From positions 5,890,001-5,954,000 of the forward strand of contig NZ_CP109435.1 of NCBI RefSeq assembly GCF_036227125.1: a stretch of 64,000 nucleotides of DNA, read 5' to 3'. Under the pieces are notes generated by a model. The model had not been told where the DNA came from and made no database searches. It saw only the letters and a list, made by a program, of their open reading frames with translations. Origin of the DNA: Streptomyces sp. NBC_01485 (lineage in GTDB: Bacteria; Actinomycetota; Actinomycetes; Streptomycetales; Streptomycetaceae). The position numbers were made by a program, and so were the translations under genes. Shown here piece by piece: positions 32,929 to 40,978 of this stretch. Numbering within the stretch: position 1 is the stretch's first letter; each line of letters begins with the position of its first letter.

Positions 32929-33327
32929 ATGGCGGACACGCGTCGGAAGCTGCGCTCGGGCACGGTCGTACTCGGCGGCATGGGGCTGCTCGCGGTGGCC
33001 CTCACCGCCTGCTCCTCCGACCCCGACAAACGCTGCGTCGACCGCGACAGCTACAACCTCACCAAGGGCTACAAGGTCGTCGCCGACAAGAACTGCAAGT
33101 CCACGTCCACCAAGACCACGGCGAACGGCGCCTGGTACTACGGCGGCAAGAAGAAGGGCTCGCACGTCACCGGCGGCTCCTTCACCAAGCCGAGCAAGGG
33201 CTCCGGGTCCAGCGGTTCGAGCAGCAGCAGCGGCGGCAACAGCGGCGGCAACGGTGTCGACCGGGGCGGCTTCGGCAGCAACGGCGACAGCGACGGCGGT
33301 AGCCACAAGGGCAGCTCGGGCAGCTGA
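32929..33327 (+). CDS. Small lipoprotein, YgiB-like partner of the ATP-grasp gene
   Basis: 132 residues from the ATG at 32929. The lipobox ALTAC gives a lipidated Cys at about residue 28. The mature protein has a small Cys-containing head (RCVDRDSYN ... KNCKS), a WYYGGKKKG segment and a long Gly/Ser tail ending near DRGGFG. In E. coli ygiB (DUF1190) is followed by ygiC. Here the same order is seen with a YgiC-like gene 34 bp downstream, and the RGGFG element recalls YgiB proteins. The assignment depends on context; sequence similarity is faint. Confidence 0.68.
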   Translation: MADTRRKLRSGTVVLGGMGLLAVALTACSSDPDKRCVDRDSYNLTKGYKVVADKNCKSTSTKTTANGAWYYGGKKKGSHVTGGSFTKPSKGSGSSGSSSSSGGNSGGNGVDRGGFGSNGDSDGGSHKGSSGS

Positions 33328-33360
33328 GGAACCGGACGCGCCGAAGGAACCGGACACACC

Positions 33361-34551
33361 ATGCGACGCCACACCATCGAACCCCGCCCCGACTGGCAGC
33401 GGACCGTCGAGGAACAGGGCCTCGTCTACCCGCTCACCCGCCACCCCGACGACACGCTGCGCCCCTACTGGGACGAGAGCGCGTACTACGAGTTCACCCT
33501 CGACGAGGTCGAGGCGCTGGAGGAGACCGTCGGGGAACTGCACGAGATGTGCCTGACGGCCGCCGCCCACCTCGTCGAGTCCGACCGCCTCGCCGACCTC
33601 GGCATCACCGACCCGCGCGTCGCGGCGACGGTCACCGAGGCCTGGCACCGGCGCGCCGAACTCCCTTCCGTCTACGGCCGTTTCGACCTCCGCTACGACG
33701 GCACCGGCCCGGCGAAACTCCTGGAGTACAACGCCGACACCCCCACCTCACTCGTGGAGGCGGCCTCCCCCCAGTGGTTCTGGATGGAGGACCGCTTCCC
33801 CGGCGCCGACCAGTGGAACTCCCTCCACGAACGACTGGTCGCCGCCTGGCGGAAACAGGCCCCCCTCCTCCCGCCCGGCAACCCGCTCCACTTCGCGCAC
33901 TCCTCCGCCGACGAACTCGGCGAGGACCTCATGACGGTCGCCTACCTCAAGGAGACCGCCGAGCAGGCCGGCCTGGACACCGACTGGATCTCCATGGAGG
34001 AGATCGGCTGGGACCCCCTGTCCGGCCGCTTCGTCGACCGCCAACTCCGCTTCATCCGGAGCTGCTTCAAGCTCTACCCCTGGGAGTGGCTGACCACCGA
34101 CCGCTTCGCCGGCCACGTCCTGGACACCCTCGACAACGGCGGTGGCACCGGCACGACGATGTGGATCGAACCGGCCTGGAAGATGCTGCTCAGCAACAAG
34201 GCACTCCTGGCCGTCCTGTGGGAGCTGTACCCCGGCCACCCCAACCTCCTCCCGGCCCACCTCGACGGCCCCCGCGACCTCGCCGCCACCACCGGCTACG
34301 TCGCCAAGCCGCTGCTGGGCCGCGAAGGCGCGGGCGTCACGATCCACCCACCGGGCGCCGCCCCCGCCCCCGCCCTTCGCGAAGAGCCCTGCTGCTACCA
34401 GGAGTTGGCCCCACTCCCCGCCTTCGACGGCAACCACGTCGTCCTCGGCGCCTGGGTGGTGGAGGACGAGCCGGCGGGCCTCGGCATCCGCGAGTCCTCG
34501 GGCCTGATCACGGACGAGTACGCCCGCTTCGTGCCGCACGTGATCCGCTAG
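33361..34551 (+). CDS. Glutathionylspermidine-synthase-like ATP-grasp ligase (YgiC/YjfC)
   Basis: 396 residues, complete. It has the preATP-grasp and ATP-grasp layout of the glutathionylspermidine synthetase C-terminal domain family: GRFDLRYDGTGPAKLLEYNADTPTSLVE, then MWIEPAWKMLLSNKALLAVLW, then YVAKPLLGREGAGV, with metal- and ATP-binding Glu/Asn/Lys. It lacks the N-terminal amidase of E. coli GspSA. YgiC-type enzymes form an amide bond between a carboxylate and an amine; the actinobacterial substrates are unknown. Streptomyces has mycothiol, not glutathione, so the name should not be taken literally. It is paired with the lipoprotein upstream. Confidence 0.9.
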   Translation: MRRHTIEPRPDWQRTVEEQGLVYPLTRHPDDTLRPYWDESAYYEFTLDEVEALEETVGELHEMCLTAAAHLVESDRLADLGITDPRVAATVTEAWHRRAELPSVYGRFDLRYDGTGPAKLLEYNADTPTSLVEAASPQWFWMEDRFPGADQWNSLHERLVAAWRKQAPLLPPGNPLHFAHSSADELGEDLMTVAYLKETAEQAGLDTDWISMEEIGWDPLSGRFVDRQLRFIRSCFKLYPWEWLTTDRFAGHVLDTLDNGGGTGTTMWIEPAWKMLLSNKALLAVLWELYPGHPNLLPAHLDGPRDLAATTGYVAKPLLGREGAGVTIHPPGAAPAPALREEPCCYQELAPLPAFDGNHVVLGAWVVEDEPAGLGIRESSGLITDEYARFVPHVIR

Positions 34552-34592
34552 CGGTTCATCTCCGGAGTCCAGCGGCGGTGAAGGCACGGCGG

Positions 34593-34693
34593 CAACGCGG
34601 GTCTGCGAAGTCGAGCGGTGCGCGGGGCACGCAGGGTCCCCGGTGGGTGAGGTGCGGGAATGTGACACTCGGGTACCGAAGTGTCACATTTTC
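34593..34693 (-). repeat. Dispersed ~100-bp repeat, copy 2 (inverted)
   Basis: Reverse-orientation copy of the element at 31825-31927. The exact 19-bp box is at 34606-34624 and the hairpin at 34659-34690. The two copies flank the exporter/YgiBC module as an inverted pair about 2.7 kb apart. Confidence 0.85.
34659..34690. terminator. Hairpin between the YgiC-like gene and a convergent gene
   Basis: Arms AATGTGACACT (34659-34669) and AGTGTCACATT (34680-34690) are perfect around a 10-nt loop. It ends both the YgiC-like gene and the minus-strand gene at 34704, and is followed by TTTTC on the plus strand. Confidence 0.88.
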
Positions 34694-34703
34694 GGGCGGC
34701 GGG

Positions 34704-35147
34704 TCATGCGCAATGGTCCTTGCGCTGGTGGCGGCGCATCAGGACGTTGGCGTCCGACACGGCGCTGTAGTCGAACTCGACGCGTGCCAGGGCGCGCTGC
34801 GCGTCGAGTTCGGCGCACTCGCCGCACCCCGGGACGGGAACGGGCGCCCGGGTCATGTCGTAGCCCGGCCCCCGCACCCCGTCCCGGCCGGTGCGGTCGT
34901 TGACCGCCTTCACCTCGGCGCTGAGCCGCTCGGCGGGGGTGGCGGGGCGTACGGCCGTGGGGTCGGCCTCCCACTCGCGCCCGCCGCCGATCGGGCGCAG
35001 CAGGACGTACGGGCCGGCCTTCGCCTGATACTCCCCGGCCATCCGCTTCTCCAGGTCGCACAGGACCGTCCCCGGCACAGTCGCCGGGGCCGGGGCCTCC
35101 GGGGTCGCCGTCGCCGGGGTCGTCTCCGTGTTCCGCTGCGTCGTCAT
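34704..35147 (-). CDS. Hypothetical protein with possible zinc-binding Cys/His cluster
   Basis: 147 residues, not recognised. The first ~25 are Thr/Pro/Ala-rich and probably disordered. The centre contains ADPTAVRPATPAERLSAEVKAV. The C-terminal half contains CGEC at 108-111 and HxxxxHC at 140-146, a plausible zinc site. It is divergent from an XRE-DUF5753/DUF397 pair, in the position usually taken by the third component of whiJ-like cassettes. An accessory role to those regulators is therefore likely. The ATG at 35147 is followed by a soluble sequence with no signal peptide. Confidence 0.72.
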   Translation of the reverse strand: MTTQRNTETTPATATPEAPAPATVPGTVLCDLEKRMAGEYQAKAGPYVLLRPIGGGREWEADPTAVRPATPAERLSAEVKAVNDRTGRDGVRGPGYDMTRAPVPVPGCGECAELDAQRALARVEFDYSAVSDANVLMRRHQRKDHCA

Positions 35148-35261
35148 GTCCGCGCCTCTCGCCTGTTTTCCTATGCCTGCGGCAGTTGCCTCGTCCGAGT
35201 GGGCAACTACCGGTTGCGAAGACAGCGTTGCGGTGTGTTGGGTACCGTCACCAGGCAGAAC

Positions 35262-35315
35262 GCCATGACTGACGTGAGGTCATGGCAGGTCGCCATGACC
35301 GCGTCCCGGTCATGG
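35262..35315. promoter_or_regulatory. Two tandem CCATGAC/GTCATGG dyads before the XRE gene
   Basis: Dyad 1 is GCCATGAC (35262-35269) with GTCATGGC (35279-35286). Dyad 2 is CCATGACCG (35293-35301) with CGGTCATGG (35307-35315). Four identical half-sites lie just before the ribosome site of the regulator at 35332, the classic layout of an autoregulated XRE operator. The corresponding region of the paralogue at 2.1 kb lacks these sites, so the two regulators should have different targets. Confidence 0.82.
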
Positions 35316-35331
35316 AGAGGGAGGTTTTCTC

Positions 35332-36153
35332 ATGACCGTCGAAGCCAACTCGGCACTCGACCCCAACACGTCACTCCTGGTCTTTTTCGGCACGGAGCTG
35401 GCCCGCATCCGGACCCTCAAGGGGCTGTCGCAGGAGAGGCTCGCGAAGCTCGCCCACACCACTCAGTCGATGCTGTCGAAGGTGGAGTCGGCGAAACGCG
35501 TTCCGTCCGAAGACCTCGCGCGCGACCTGGACATCGCGTTGGGGACGGACGGGCACTTCCAGCGGCTGTACCCGTTCGTCATCTACTACGCGTACCCGTC
35601 CTGGTTCCTGCCGTTCCTGGAACTGGAACGGAACGCCGTGTCCATCCGGTCGTTTCAGGGCCTGATCTTTCATGGTCTGGTGCAGACCGAGGACTACGCG
35701 CGCACCATTTTGGCCGATGCCCGACCGGACAACCTCGAAGACCTGGTGGCGGCCCGGATGACCCGGCAGGCGATCTTCGAACGCGAGGAACGCCCCCATG
35801 CCTGGTTCATCGTCGACGAGTGCGTCCTCATGCGGCACATCGGTGGTCCGGCCGTGATGCGCACCCAGTTCGAACGCCTGCTGGAGGCGGGCCAGCATCC
35901 CCGCACGGTGATCCAGGTCATCCCCCGCACGGTTGTCTCGCATCCGGGGCTGGAAGGTCCGTTCACGGTGCTCGGGTTCGACGAGGGCGAGGACGTGCTC
36001 CACGTGGACGGCTTCTCTCAGGGGCGGACAACCGCTGACCAGAGGGAGGTTGCTGTGGGTGCCCGGACCTATGATCTGCTCAGGGCGGTGGCCCTGTCAC
36101 CCGACGCGTCGGCCGAGTTGATCCGCCGACATCTGGAGGAGCTAGGCACATGA
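35332..36153 (+). CDS. XRE-family regulator with DUF5753, second copy
   Basis: 273 residues; GGGAGG ribosome site. Residues about 18-70 are the HTH (IRTLKGLSQERLAKLAHTTQSM then KVESAKRVPSEDLARDLD). The rest is DUF5753 (FQGLIFHGLVQTEDYARTIL, AVMRTQFERLLEAG, YDLLRAVAL near the C-terminus). It is a divergent paralogue of the regulator at 2178. The TGA overlaps the ATG of the DUF397 gene as ATGA. Tandem dyads overlap its promoter, suggesting autoregulation. Confidence 0.9.
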   Translation: MTVEANSALDPNTSLLVFFGTELARIRTLKGLSQERLAKLAHTTQSMLSKVESAKRVPSEDLARDLDIALGTDGHFQRLYPFVIYYAYPSWFLPFLELERNAVSIRSFQGLIFHGLVQTEDYARTILADARPDNLEDLVAARMTRQAIFEREERPHAWFIVDECVLMRHIGGPAVMRTQFERLLEAGQHPRTVIQVIPRTVVSHPGLEGPFTVLGFDEGEDVLHVDGFSQGRTTADQREVAVGARTYDLLRAVALSPDASAELIRRHLEELGT

Positions 36154-36443
36154 TCAGCGCGAGCGAACTGTCCGTCACCTGGCGCAAGAGCAGCTACAGC
36201 ACCAACGGCGGTAACTGCCTCGAAGTCGGTGGAACGATCAGCGCGAGCGAGCTGCCCGTCACCTGGCGCAAGAGCAGCTACAGCAGTTCTAACGGCGGCG
36301 AGTGCCTCGAAGTCGGCGAAGGCATCGCAACCCTCGTCCCCGTCCGTGACTCCAAGGACGCGCACGGCCCCGCCGTCCTCTTCGCCTCGGCCGCCTGGTC
36401 GTCGTTCGTCACCTCGGTCAAGGGTGCGGCGGCGACGGCCTGA
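36150..36443 (+). CDS. DUF397 protein with duplicated N-terminal half
   Basis: 97 residues, longer than the usual 60-75. The first 28-residue block (ISASELSVTWRKSSYS ... CLEVGGT) is repeated immediately (ISASELPVTWRKSSYS ... CLEVGEG). The underlying 84-bp direct repeat runs from 36153 to about 36320. After it comes one C-terminal half (LVPVRDSKDAHGPAVLF ... AAWSSFV). The single copy at 3010 shows the ancestral layout. Each block carries WRKSSYS and a Cys, so the protein may offer two regulator-binding surfaces. It overlaps the regulator gene by 4 bp. Confidence 0.9.
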   Translation: MISASELSVTWRKSSYSTNGGNCLEVGGTISASELPVTWRKSSYSSSNGGECLEVGEGIATLVPVRDSKDAHGPAVLFASAAWSSFVTSVKGAAATA

Positions 36444-36540
36444 GCGCCGTACTCGTCATGCCGTCACCTGGGAGAACAGCGGGTTCCACCGCTGATCGCA
36501 TGGTGAGACGGGGCGCGGTCGGCCAACGGGGCGGCCGGTA

Positions 36541-36632
36541 GGGTGGCCGTAGGGCCGTGACTGGCGCGCTGGGATGGGACGGACCATCGGGGAGCGGCCC
36601 GGGAGCAGTACGAGTGCCGTGCGCCTGGGCCG
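36541..36632 (+). ncRNA. ZTP (pfl-type) riboswitch upstream of glyA
   Basis: The leader carries the conserved blocks of the ZTP class. The 5' subdomain is GGGCCGTGACTGGCG (36552-36566), then GGGA...CGGGGAGCGG in the following helix. After a variable linker comes the 3' subdomain GCCGTGCGCCTGGGC (36616-36630). ZTP riboswitches bind ZMP/ZTP, which accumulates when 10-formyl-THF is short, and switch on folate and one-carbon genes. The glyA ribosome site (CCCGGAGG) lies about 40 nt further on. The match is by eye to the known consensus. Confidence 0.82.
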
Positions 36633-36685
36633 AACCGTGAAACCGTGACCGCTTTCCAGCACCACGCCACCCGGAGGCCGACGAC

Positions 36686-38137
36686 ATGTCCGAGCAGCAG
36701 CCCCTCTCCACCGAGTCCACGGCCTTCCGCGCCGCCCTCGACGTGATCCGCGCCGTCGAGCCGCGCGTCGCCGACGCCATCGGCCAGGAGGTCCACGACC
36801 AGCGCGAGATGCTCAAGCTGATCGCCTCCGAGAACTACGCCTCCCCGGCCACCCTCCTCGCGATGGGCAACTGGTTCAGCGACAAGTACGCCGAGGGCAC
36901 CGTCGGCCGCCGCTTCTACGCCGGCTGCCGCAACGTCGACACGGTGGAGGCGCTGGCCGCCGAGCACGCCCGCGAACTGTTCGGCGCCCGGCACGCCTAC
37001 GTCCAGCCGCACTCCGGCATCGACGCCAACCTCGTCGCGTTCTGGTCCGTCCTCGCCGACCGCGTGGAGGTGCCCTTCCTGGCGAAGGCCGGCGCCCGCC
37101 AGGTCAACGACCTCTCCGAGGCCGACTGGGCCGAGCTGCGCCAGGCCTTCGGCAACCAGCGCATGCTGGGCATGTCCCTGGACGCGGGCGGCCACCTCAC
37201 CCACGGCTTCCGCCCCAACATCTCCGGCAAGATGTTCGACCAGCGGTCCTACGGCACCGACCCGGCGACCGGCCTCATCGACTACGACGCCCTGCGCGCC
37301 TCCGCCCGCGACTTCAAGCCGCTGATCCTCGTCGCCGGGTACTCCGCGTACCCCCGTCTGGTGAACTTCCGGATCATGCGGGAGATCGCCGACGAGGTCG
37401 GCGCGACCCTCATGGTCGACATGGCGCACTTCGCCGGCCTCGTCGCCGGCAAGGTCCTGACCGGCGACTTCGACCCGGTCCCGCACGCCCAGATCGTGAC
37501 GACCACCACGCACAAGTCGCTGCGCGGCCCGCGCGGCGGCATGGTCCTGTGCGACGACTCCCTCAAGGACCAGGTCGACCGGGGCTGCCCGATGGTCCTC
37601 GGCGGCCCGCTCCCGCACGTGATGGCCGCCAAGGCGGTCGCCCTCGCGGAGGCCCGTCAGCCGTCCTTCCAGGACTACGCCCAGCGCATCGTCGACAACT
37701 CCCGCGCCCTGGCCGACGGCCTGATGCGGCGCGGCGCGACCCTCGTCACCGGCGGCACGGACAACCACCTCAACCTGATCGACGTCGCCTCCTCCTACGG
37801 CCTCACCGGCCGCCAGGCCGAGGCCGCGCTCCTCGACTCCGGCATCGTCACCAACCGCAACGCCATCCCCGCCGACCCGAACGGCGCCTGGTACACGTCC
37901 GGCATCCGCATCGGCACCCCGGCGCTGACGACGCGGGGCCTCGGTACGGCGGAGATGGACGAGGTCGCGGCCCTGATCGACCGGGTGCTGACGACCACCG
38001 AGCCGGGTACGACGAAGTCCGGCGCCACGTCGAAGGCCTCCCACGTCCTGGACGAGAAGATCGCCGACGAGATCGCCACCAGGGCGACGGACCTGGTAGC
38101 GGGTTTCCCCCTGTACCCGGAGATCGACCTCGGCTGA
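36686..38137 (+). CDS. glyA: Serine hydroxymethyltransferase
   Basis: 483 residues. It is longer than the ~420-residue common SHMT and matches the longer actinobacterial form. The PLP Lys is in TTTTHKSLRGPRGG, with the preceding DMAHFAGLVAG and the N-terminal LKLIASENYASP. It converts serine plus THF to glycine plus 5,10-methylene-THF, which FolD then uses. It is preceded by a ZTP riboswitch and ribosome site CCCGGAGG, so expression probably rises when ZMP builds up. The next gene, trpS, starts 64 bp later with its own ribosome site and may be partly cotranscribed. Confidence 0.96.
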   Translation: MSEQQPLSTESTAFRAALDVIRAVEPRVADAIGQEVHDQREMLKLIASENYASPATLLAMGNWFSDKYAEGTVGRRFYAGCRNVDTVEALAAEHARELFGARHAYVQPHSGIDANLVAFWSVLADRVEVPFLAKAGARQVNDLSEADWAELRQAFGNQRMLGMSLDAGGHLTHGFRPNISGKMFDQRSYGTDPATGLIDYDALRASARDFKPLILVAGYSAYPRLVNFRIMREIADEVGATLMVDMAHFAGLVAGKVLTGDFDPVPHAQIVTTTTHKSLRGPRGGMVLCDDSLKDQVDRGCPMVLGGPLPHVMAAKAVALAEARQPSFQDYAQRIVDNSRALADGLMRRGATLVTGGTDNHLNLIDVASSYGLTGRQAEAALLDSGIVTNRNAIPADPNGAWYTSGIRIGTPALTTRGLGTAEMDEVAALIDRVLTTTEPGTTKSGATSKASHVLDEKIADEIATRATDLVAGFPLYPEIDLG

Positions 38138-38201
38138 GGTGACCCGGATGGGCGTGGGGACCCGTCCCGGGCGGTCCCCGCGCTCTGAGACAATAAGAGG
38201 C

Positions 38202-39215
38202 ATGGCCTCAGATCGTCCCCGCGTGCTCTCCGGAATCCAGCCCACCGCAGGCTCGTTCCACCTCGGCAACTACCTCGGCGCCGTCCGCCAGTGGGTAGCC
38301 CTCCAGGAGTCGCACGACGCGTTCTACATGGTCGTGGACCTGCACGCGATCACGGTCCCGCAGGACCCGAAGGAGCTCACGGCCAACACCCGCCTGGCCG
38401 CGGCCCAGCTCCTCGCGGCCGGTCTCGACCCCGAGCGCTGCACGCTCTTCGTCCAGAGCCACGTCCCGGAGCACGCGCAGCTCGCCTGGGTCATGAACTG
38501 CCTCACCGGCTTCGGCGAGGCGTCCCGCATGACGCAGTTCAAGGACAAGTCCGCCAGGCAGGGCGCCGACCGCGCGAGCGTCGGCCTGTTCACGTACCCG
38601 ATCCTCCAGGTCGCGGACATCCTGCTCTACCAGGCCAACGAGGTCCCCGTCGGCGAGGACCAGCGCCAGCACATCGAGCTGACCCGCGACCTCGCCGAGC
38701 GTTTCAACGGCCGCTTCGGCCAGACCTTCGAGATCCCCAAGCCGTACATCCTCAAGGAGACGGCGAAGATCTACGATCTCCAGGACCCGTCGATCAAGAT
38801 GAGCAAGTCGGCGTCCACGCCGAAGGGCCTCGTCAACCTGCTGGACGAGCCGAAGACCACGGCCAAGAAGGTCAAGAGCGCGGTCACCGACACCGACACG
38901 GTCGTCCGCTACGACGCCGTCGAGAAGCCGGGCGTGAGCAACCTGCTCACCATCTACTCCACGCTGACCGGCACGAGCATCCCGGAGCTGGAGCAGCGCT
39001 ACGAGGGCAAGCTGTACGGCGCGCTCAAGACGGACCTCGCCGACGTCGTCGTCGACTTCGTGACACCGTTCCGGGACCGTACGCAGCAGTACCTGGACGA
39101 CCCGGAGACGCTGGACTCGGTCCTGGCCAAGGGCGCCGAGAAGGCCCGCGCCGTCGCCGCGGAGACGCTCGCCCAGACGTACGAGCGCGTGGGCTTCCTC
39201 CCCGCGAAGCACTGA
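38202..39215 (+). CDS. trpS: Tryptophanyl-tRNA synthetase
   Basis: 337 residues, class Ic. The HIGH-like motif is GSFHLGNYLGA and the KMSKS loop is IKMSKSAST; the tryptophan-binding part includes QVADILLYQANEVPVGEDQ. It charges tRNA-Trp in the cytoplasm. The ATG at 38202 matches the family N-terminus (RPRVLSGIQPTA), with TAAGAGG just upstream. The longer frame to 38139 is not needed. No attenuator or T-box is seen in the 64-bp gap after glyA. Confidence 0.97.
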   Translation: MASDRPRVLSGIQPTAGSFHLGNYLGAVRQWVALQESHDAFYMVVDLHAITVPQDPKELTANTRLAAAQLLAAGLDPERCTLFVQSHVPEHAQLAWVMNCLTGFGEASRMTQFKDKSARQGADRASVGLFTYPILQVADILLYQANEVPVGEDQRQHIELTRDLAERFNGRFGQTFEIPKPYILKETAKIYDLQDPSIKMSKSASTPKGLVNLLDEPKTTAKKVKSAVTDTDTVVRYDAVEKPGVSNLLTIYSTLTGTSIPELEQRYEGKLYGALKTDLADVVVDFVTPFRDRTQQYLDDPETLDSVLAKGAEKARAVAAETLAQTYERVGFLPAKH

Positions 39216-39423
39216 CATGCGGCACTGACCTGTAGCACTGACGGCGCTCCGCAGCACAGAGGGCGCACCGCACACCCGTTCCGCCGGCAGAGCGCTGCAC
39301 ATCACTTCCCATGCGCCTGCCCAGAGCACAGCCGTGCCCGTACAGTCGATAGCCGTACGACTGAGTACGAACCCGGCATGAACCCGGCACGGAGACACCC
39401 GGCATGACGACAGAGGAGAAGAC

Positions 39424-40002
39424 GTGGGGACCGTAACGATCGGTGTGTCGATCGCGGTCCCGGAGCCCCACGGCAGCCTGCTCCAGGAGCGGCGCACGGG
39501 CTTCGGCGACGCCGCTGCTCACGGCATCCCCAGCCACGTCACGCTGCTGCCGCCGACCGAGGTCGAGGCGGGAGCGCTCCCGGCCGTCGAGGCGCACCTC
39601 GTCGAGGTCGCCGCGGCCGGCCGGCCCTTCCCGATGCGGCTGTCCGGCACGGGCACCTTCCGGCCCCTGTCGCCGGTGGTCTTCGTGAAGGTCGTCGAGG
39701 GCGCCGAGGTCTGCGCCTGGCTCCAGCACCGGGTCCGGGACACCTCCGGGCCGCTGATGCGCGAGCTCCAGTTCCCCTACCACCCGCACGTCACCGTCGC
39801 GCACGGCATCGACGAAGCGGCGCTGGACCGGGCCTTCGAGGAACTCGCGCTCTACGAGGCCGAGTGGTCCTGCGCCGGCTTCTCCCTCCACGAGCAGGGC
39901 CCCGACGGCGTCTGGCGCAAGCTGCGCGAGTACCCCTTCGGCAGCGCGATCGTCCCCCCGCAGGCCGCCCACGCCGACCGCGGCACCCTCCCGGCCCGCT
40001 GA
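39424..40002 (+). CDS. 2H phosphoesterase, 2'-5' RNA ligase family
   Basis: 192 residues, GTG start with AGAGGAGAAG upstream. Both HxT/S-type motifs of the 2H superfamily are present: SHVTLLPP near residue 38 and HPHVTVAH near residue 120. Relatives hydrolyse or form 2'-5' or cyclic phosphodiesters in RNA or small nucleotides. It has no signal or membrane segment. The 208-bp gap after trpS holds GCACTGAC repeats near 39220 and a CGTAC-rich dyad near 39340-39372, where its promoter probably lies. Confidence 0.9.
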   Translation: MGTVTIGVSIAVPEPHGSLLQERRTGFGDAAAHGIPSHVTLLPPTEVEAGALPAVEAHLVEVAAAGRPFPMRLSGTGTFRPLSPVVFVKVVEGAEVCAWLQHRVRDTSGPLMRELQFPYHPHVTVAHGIDEAALDRAFEELALYEAEWSCAGFSLHEQGPDGVWRKLREYPFGSAIVPPQAAHADRGTLPAR

Positions 40003-40036
40003 GCCCTGAACCGGTCGGCCGGATCCCCCGGATCGC

Positions 40037-40837
40037 CTAGATCGGCAGCCGCCGGAACAGCCCGCGCGGCGCGTGCCGAAGCACCGACATCACCAGCCGC
40101 AGCGTCCCCGGCACCCACACCGTCTCCGACCGCCGCCGCAGTCCCAGCTCGACGGCCGTCGCGACCGCCTCGGGGGTCGTCGCCAGTAGTTCCCGCGCCG
40201 GTCCGGCGGCCGTCCTCGCCCGGACGGACCCGGGGCGGACGACCATGACGTGGACGCCCGTGCCGTGCAGCGCGTCGCCCAGGCCCTGGGCGAAGGCGTC
40301 GAGGCCGGCCTTGCCGGAGCCGTAGATGAAGTCCGAGCGGCGGGCCCGCTCGCCGGCGACGGAGGACAGGACGACCAGGGAGCCGTGCCCCTGGGTCTGG
40401 AGCGCCCGCGCGGTGATCAGCCCCGCCGACACCGCCCCCGTGTAGTTGGTCTGCGCGACGCGCACCGCCGCCGAAGGCTCGCGCTCGTCGGTCGCCTGGT
40501 CGCCGAGGACGCCGAAGGCGAGCAGCACCAGGTCGACGTCCCCCTCGGCGAAGACCTTGCCGAGCACCGCCTCGTGCGACTCGGGGTCCAGCGCGTCGAA
40601 GGGCACCGTGTGGACGTCCGCCCCCAGGGCGCGCAGCTCCGCCGCCGCCGACTCCAGGGCGGGCGACGGCCGCCCCGCCAGCCACACCGTGCGGGTGCGG
40701 CGGGCGATCAGCCGGCGGGCGGTGGCGAGCGCGATCCGGGACGTTCCGCCGAGCACGAGCATGGACTGAGGGAGACGTTCGGCGGAGGAGTGGGGGAGGG
40801 GGTGACCAGAGGAGGGGTGACCAAAGGATGGGGGCAT
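40037..40837 (-). CDS. SDR oxidoreductase, DprE2-like (decaprenylphosphoryl-ketoribose reductase)
   Basis: 266 residues. It is a short-chain dehydrogenase with MLVLGGTSRIALATARRL (nucleotide site), LLAFGVLG, SSVAGERARRSDFIYGSGKAGLD (catalytic Ser and Tyr-x3-Lys) and VRPGSVRART. This set is characteristic of DprE2-type enzymes that complete the epimerisation of decaprenylphosphoryl ribose to arabinose with DprE1. No dprE1 is adjacent. The N-terminal 25 residues before the fold are Pro/His/Ser-rich and the start may be further in. It converges on the 2H gene with a 34-bp gap. Confidence 0.82.
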   Translation of the reverse strand: MPPSFGHPSSGHPLPHSSAERLPQSMLVLGGTSRIALATARRLIARRTRTVWLAGRPSPALESAAAELRALGADVHTVPFDALDPESHEAVLGKVFAEGDVDLVLLAFGVLGDQATDEREPSAAVRVAQTNYTGAVSAGLITARALQTQGHGSLVVLSSVAGERARRSDFIYGSGKAGLDAFAQGLGDALHGTGVHVMVVRPGSVRARTAAGPARELLATTPEAVATAVELGLRRRSETVWVPGTLRLVMSVLRHAPRGLFRRLPI

Positions 40838-40978
40838 GCGGACGACCGTATCGTCCGGCTATGTCGCCTTAGTCCTCCTGGTTGCCCAACATTCGGCCCC
40901 TACCCGAAATGGGCGATCGCTTTCCGGGTACCCGCACAGCGGTCATCGGTTGTCCACACGTGGGGCAGAGTTCGGATC

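Noticed and set aside
36541..36632. Glycine riboswitch before glyA
   Set aside because: No tandem glycine aptamer pattern; the conserved boxes instead match the ZTP class.
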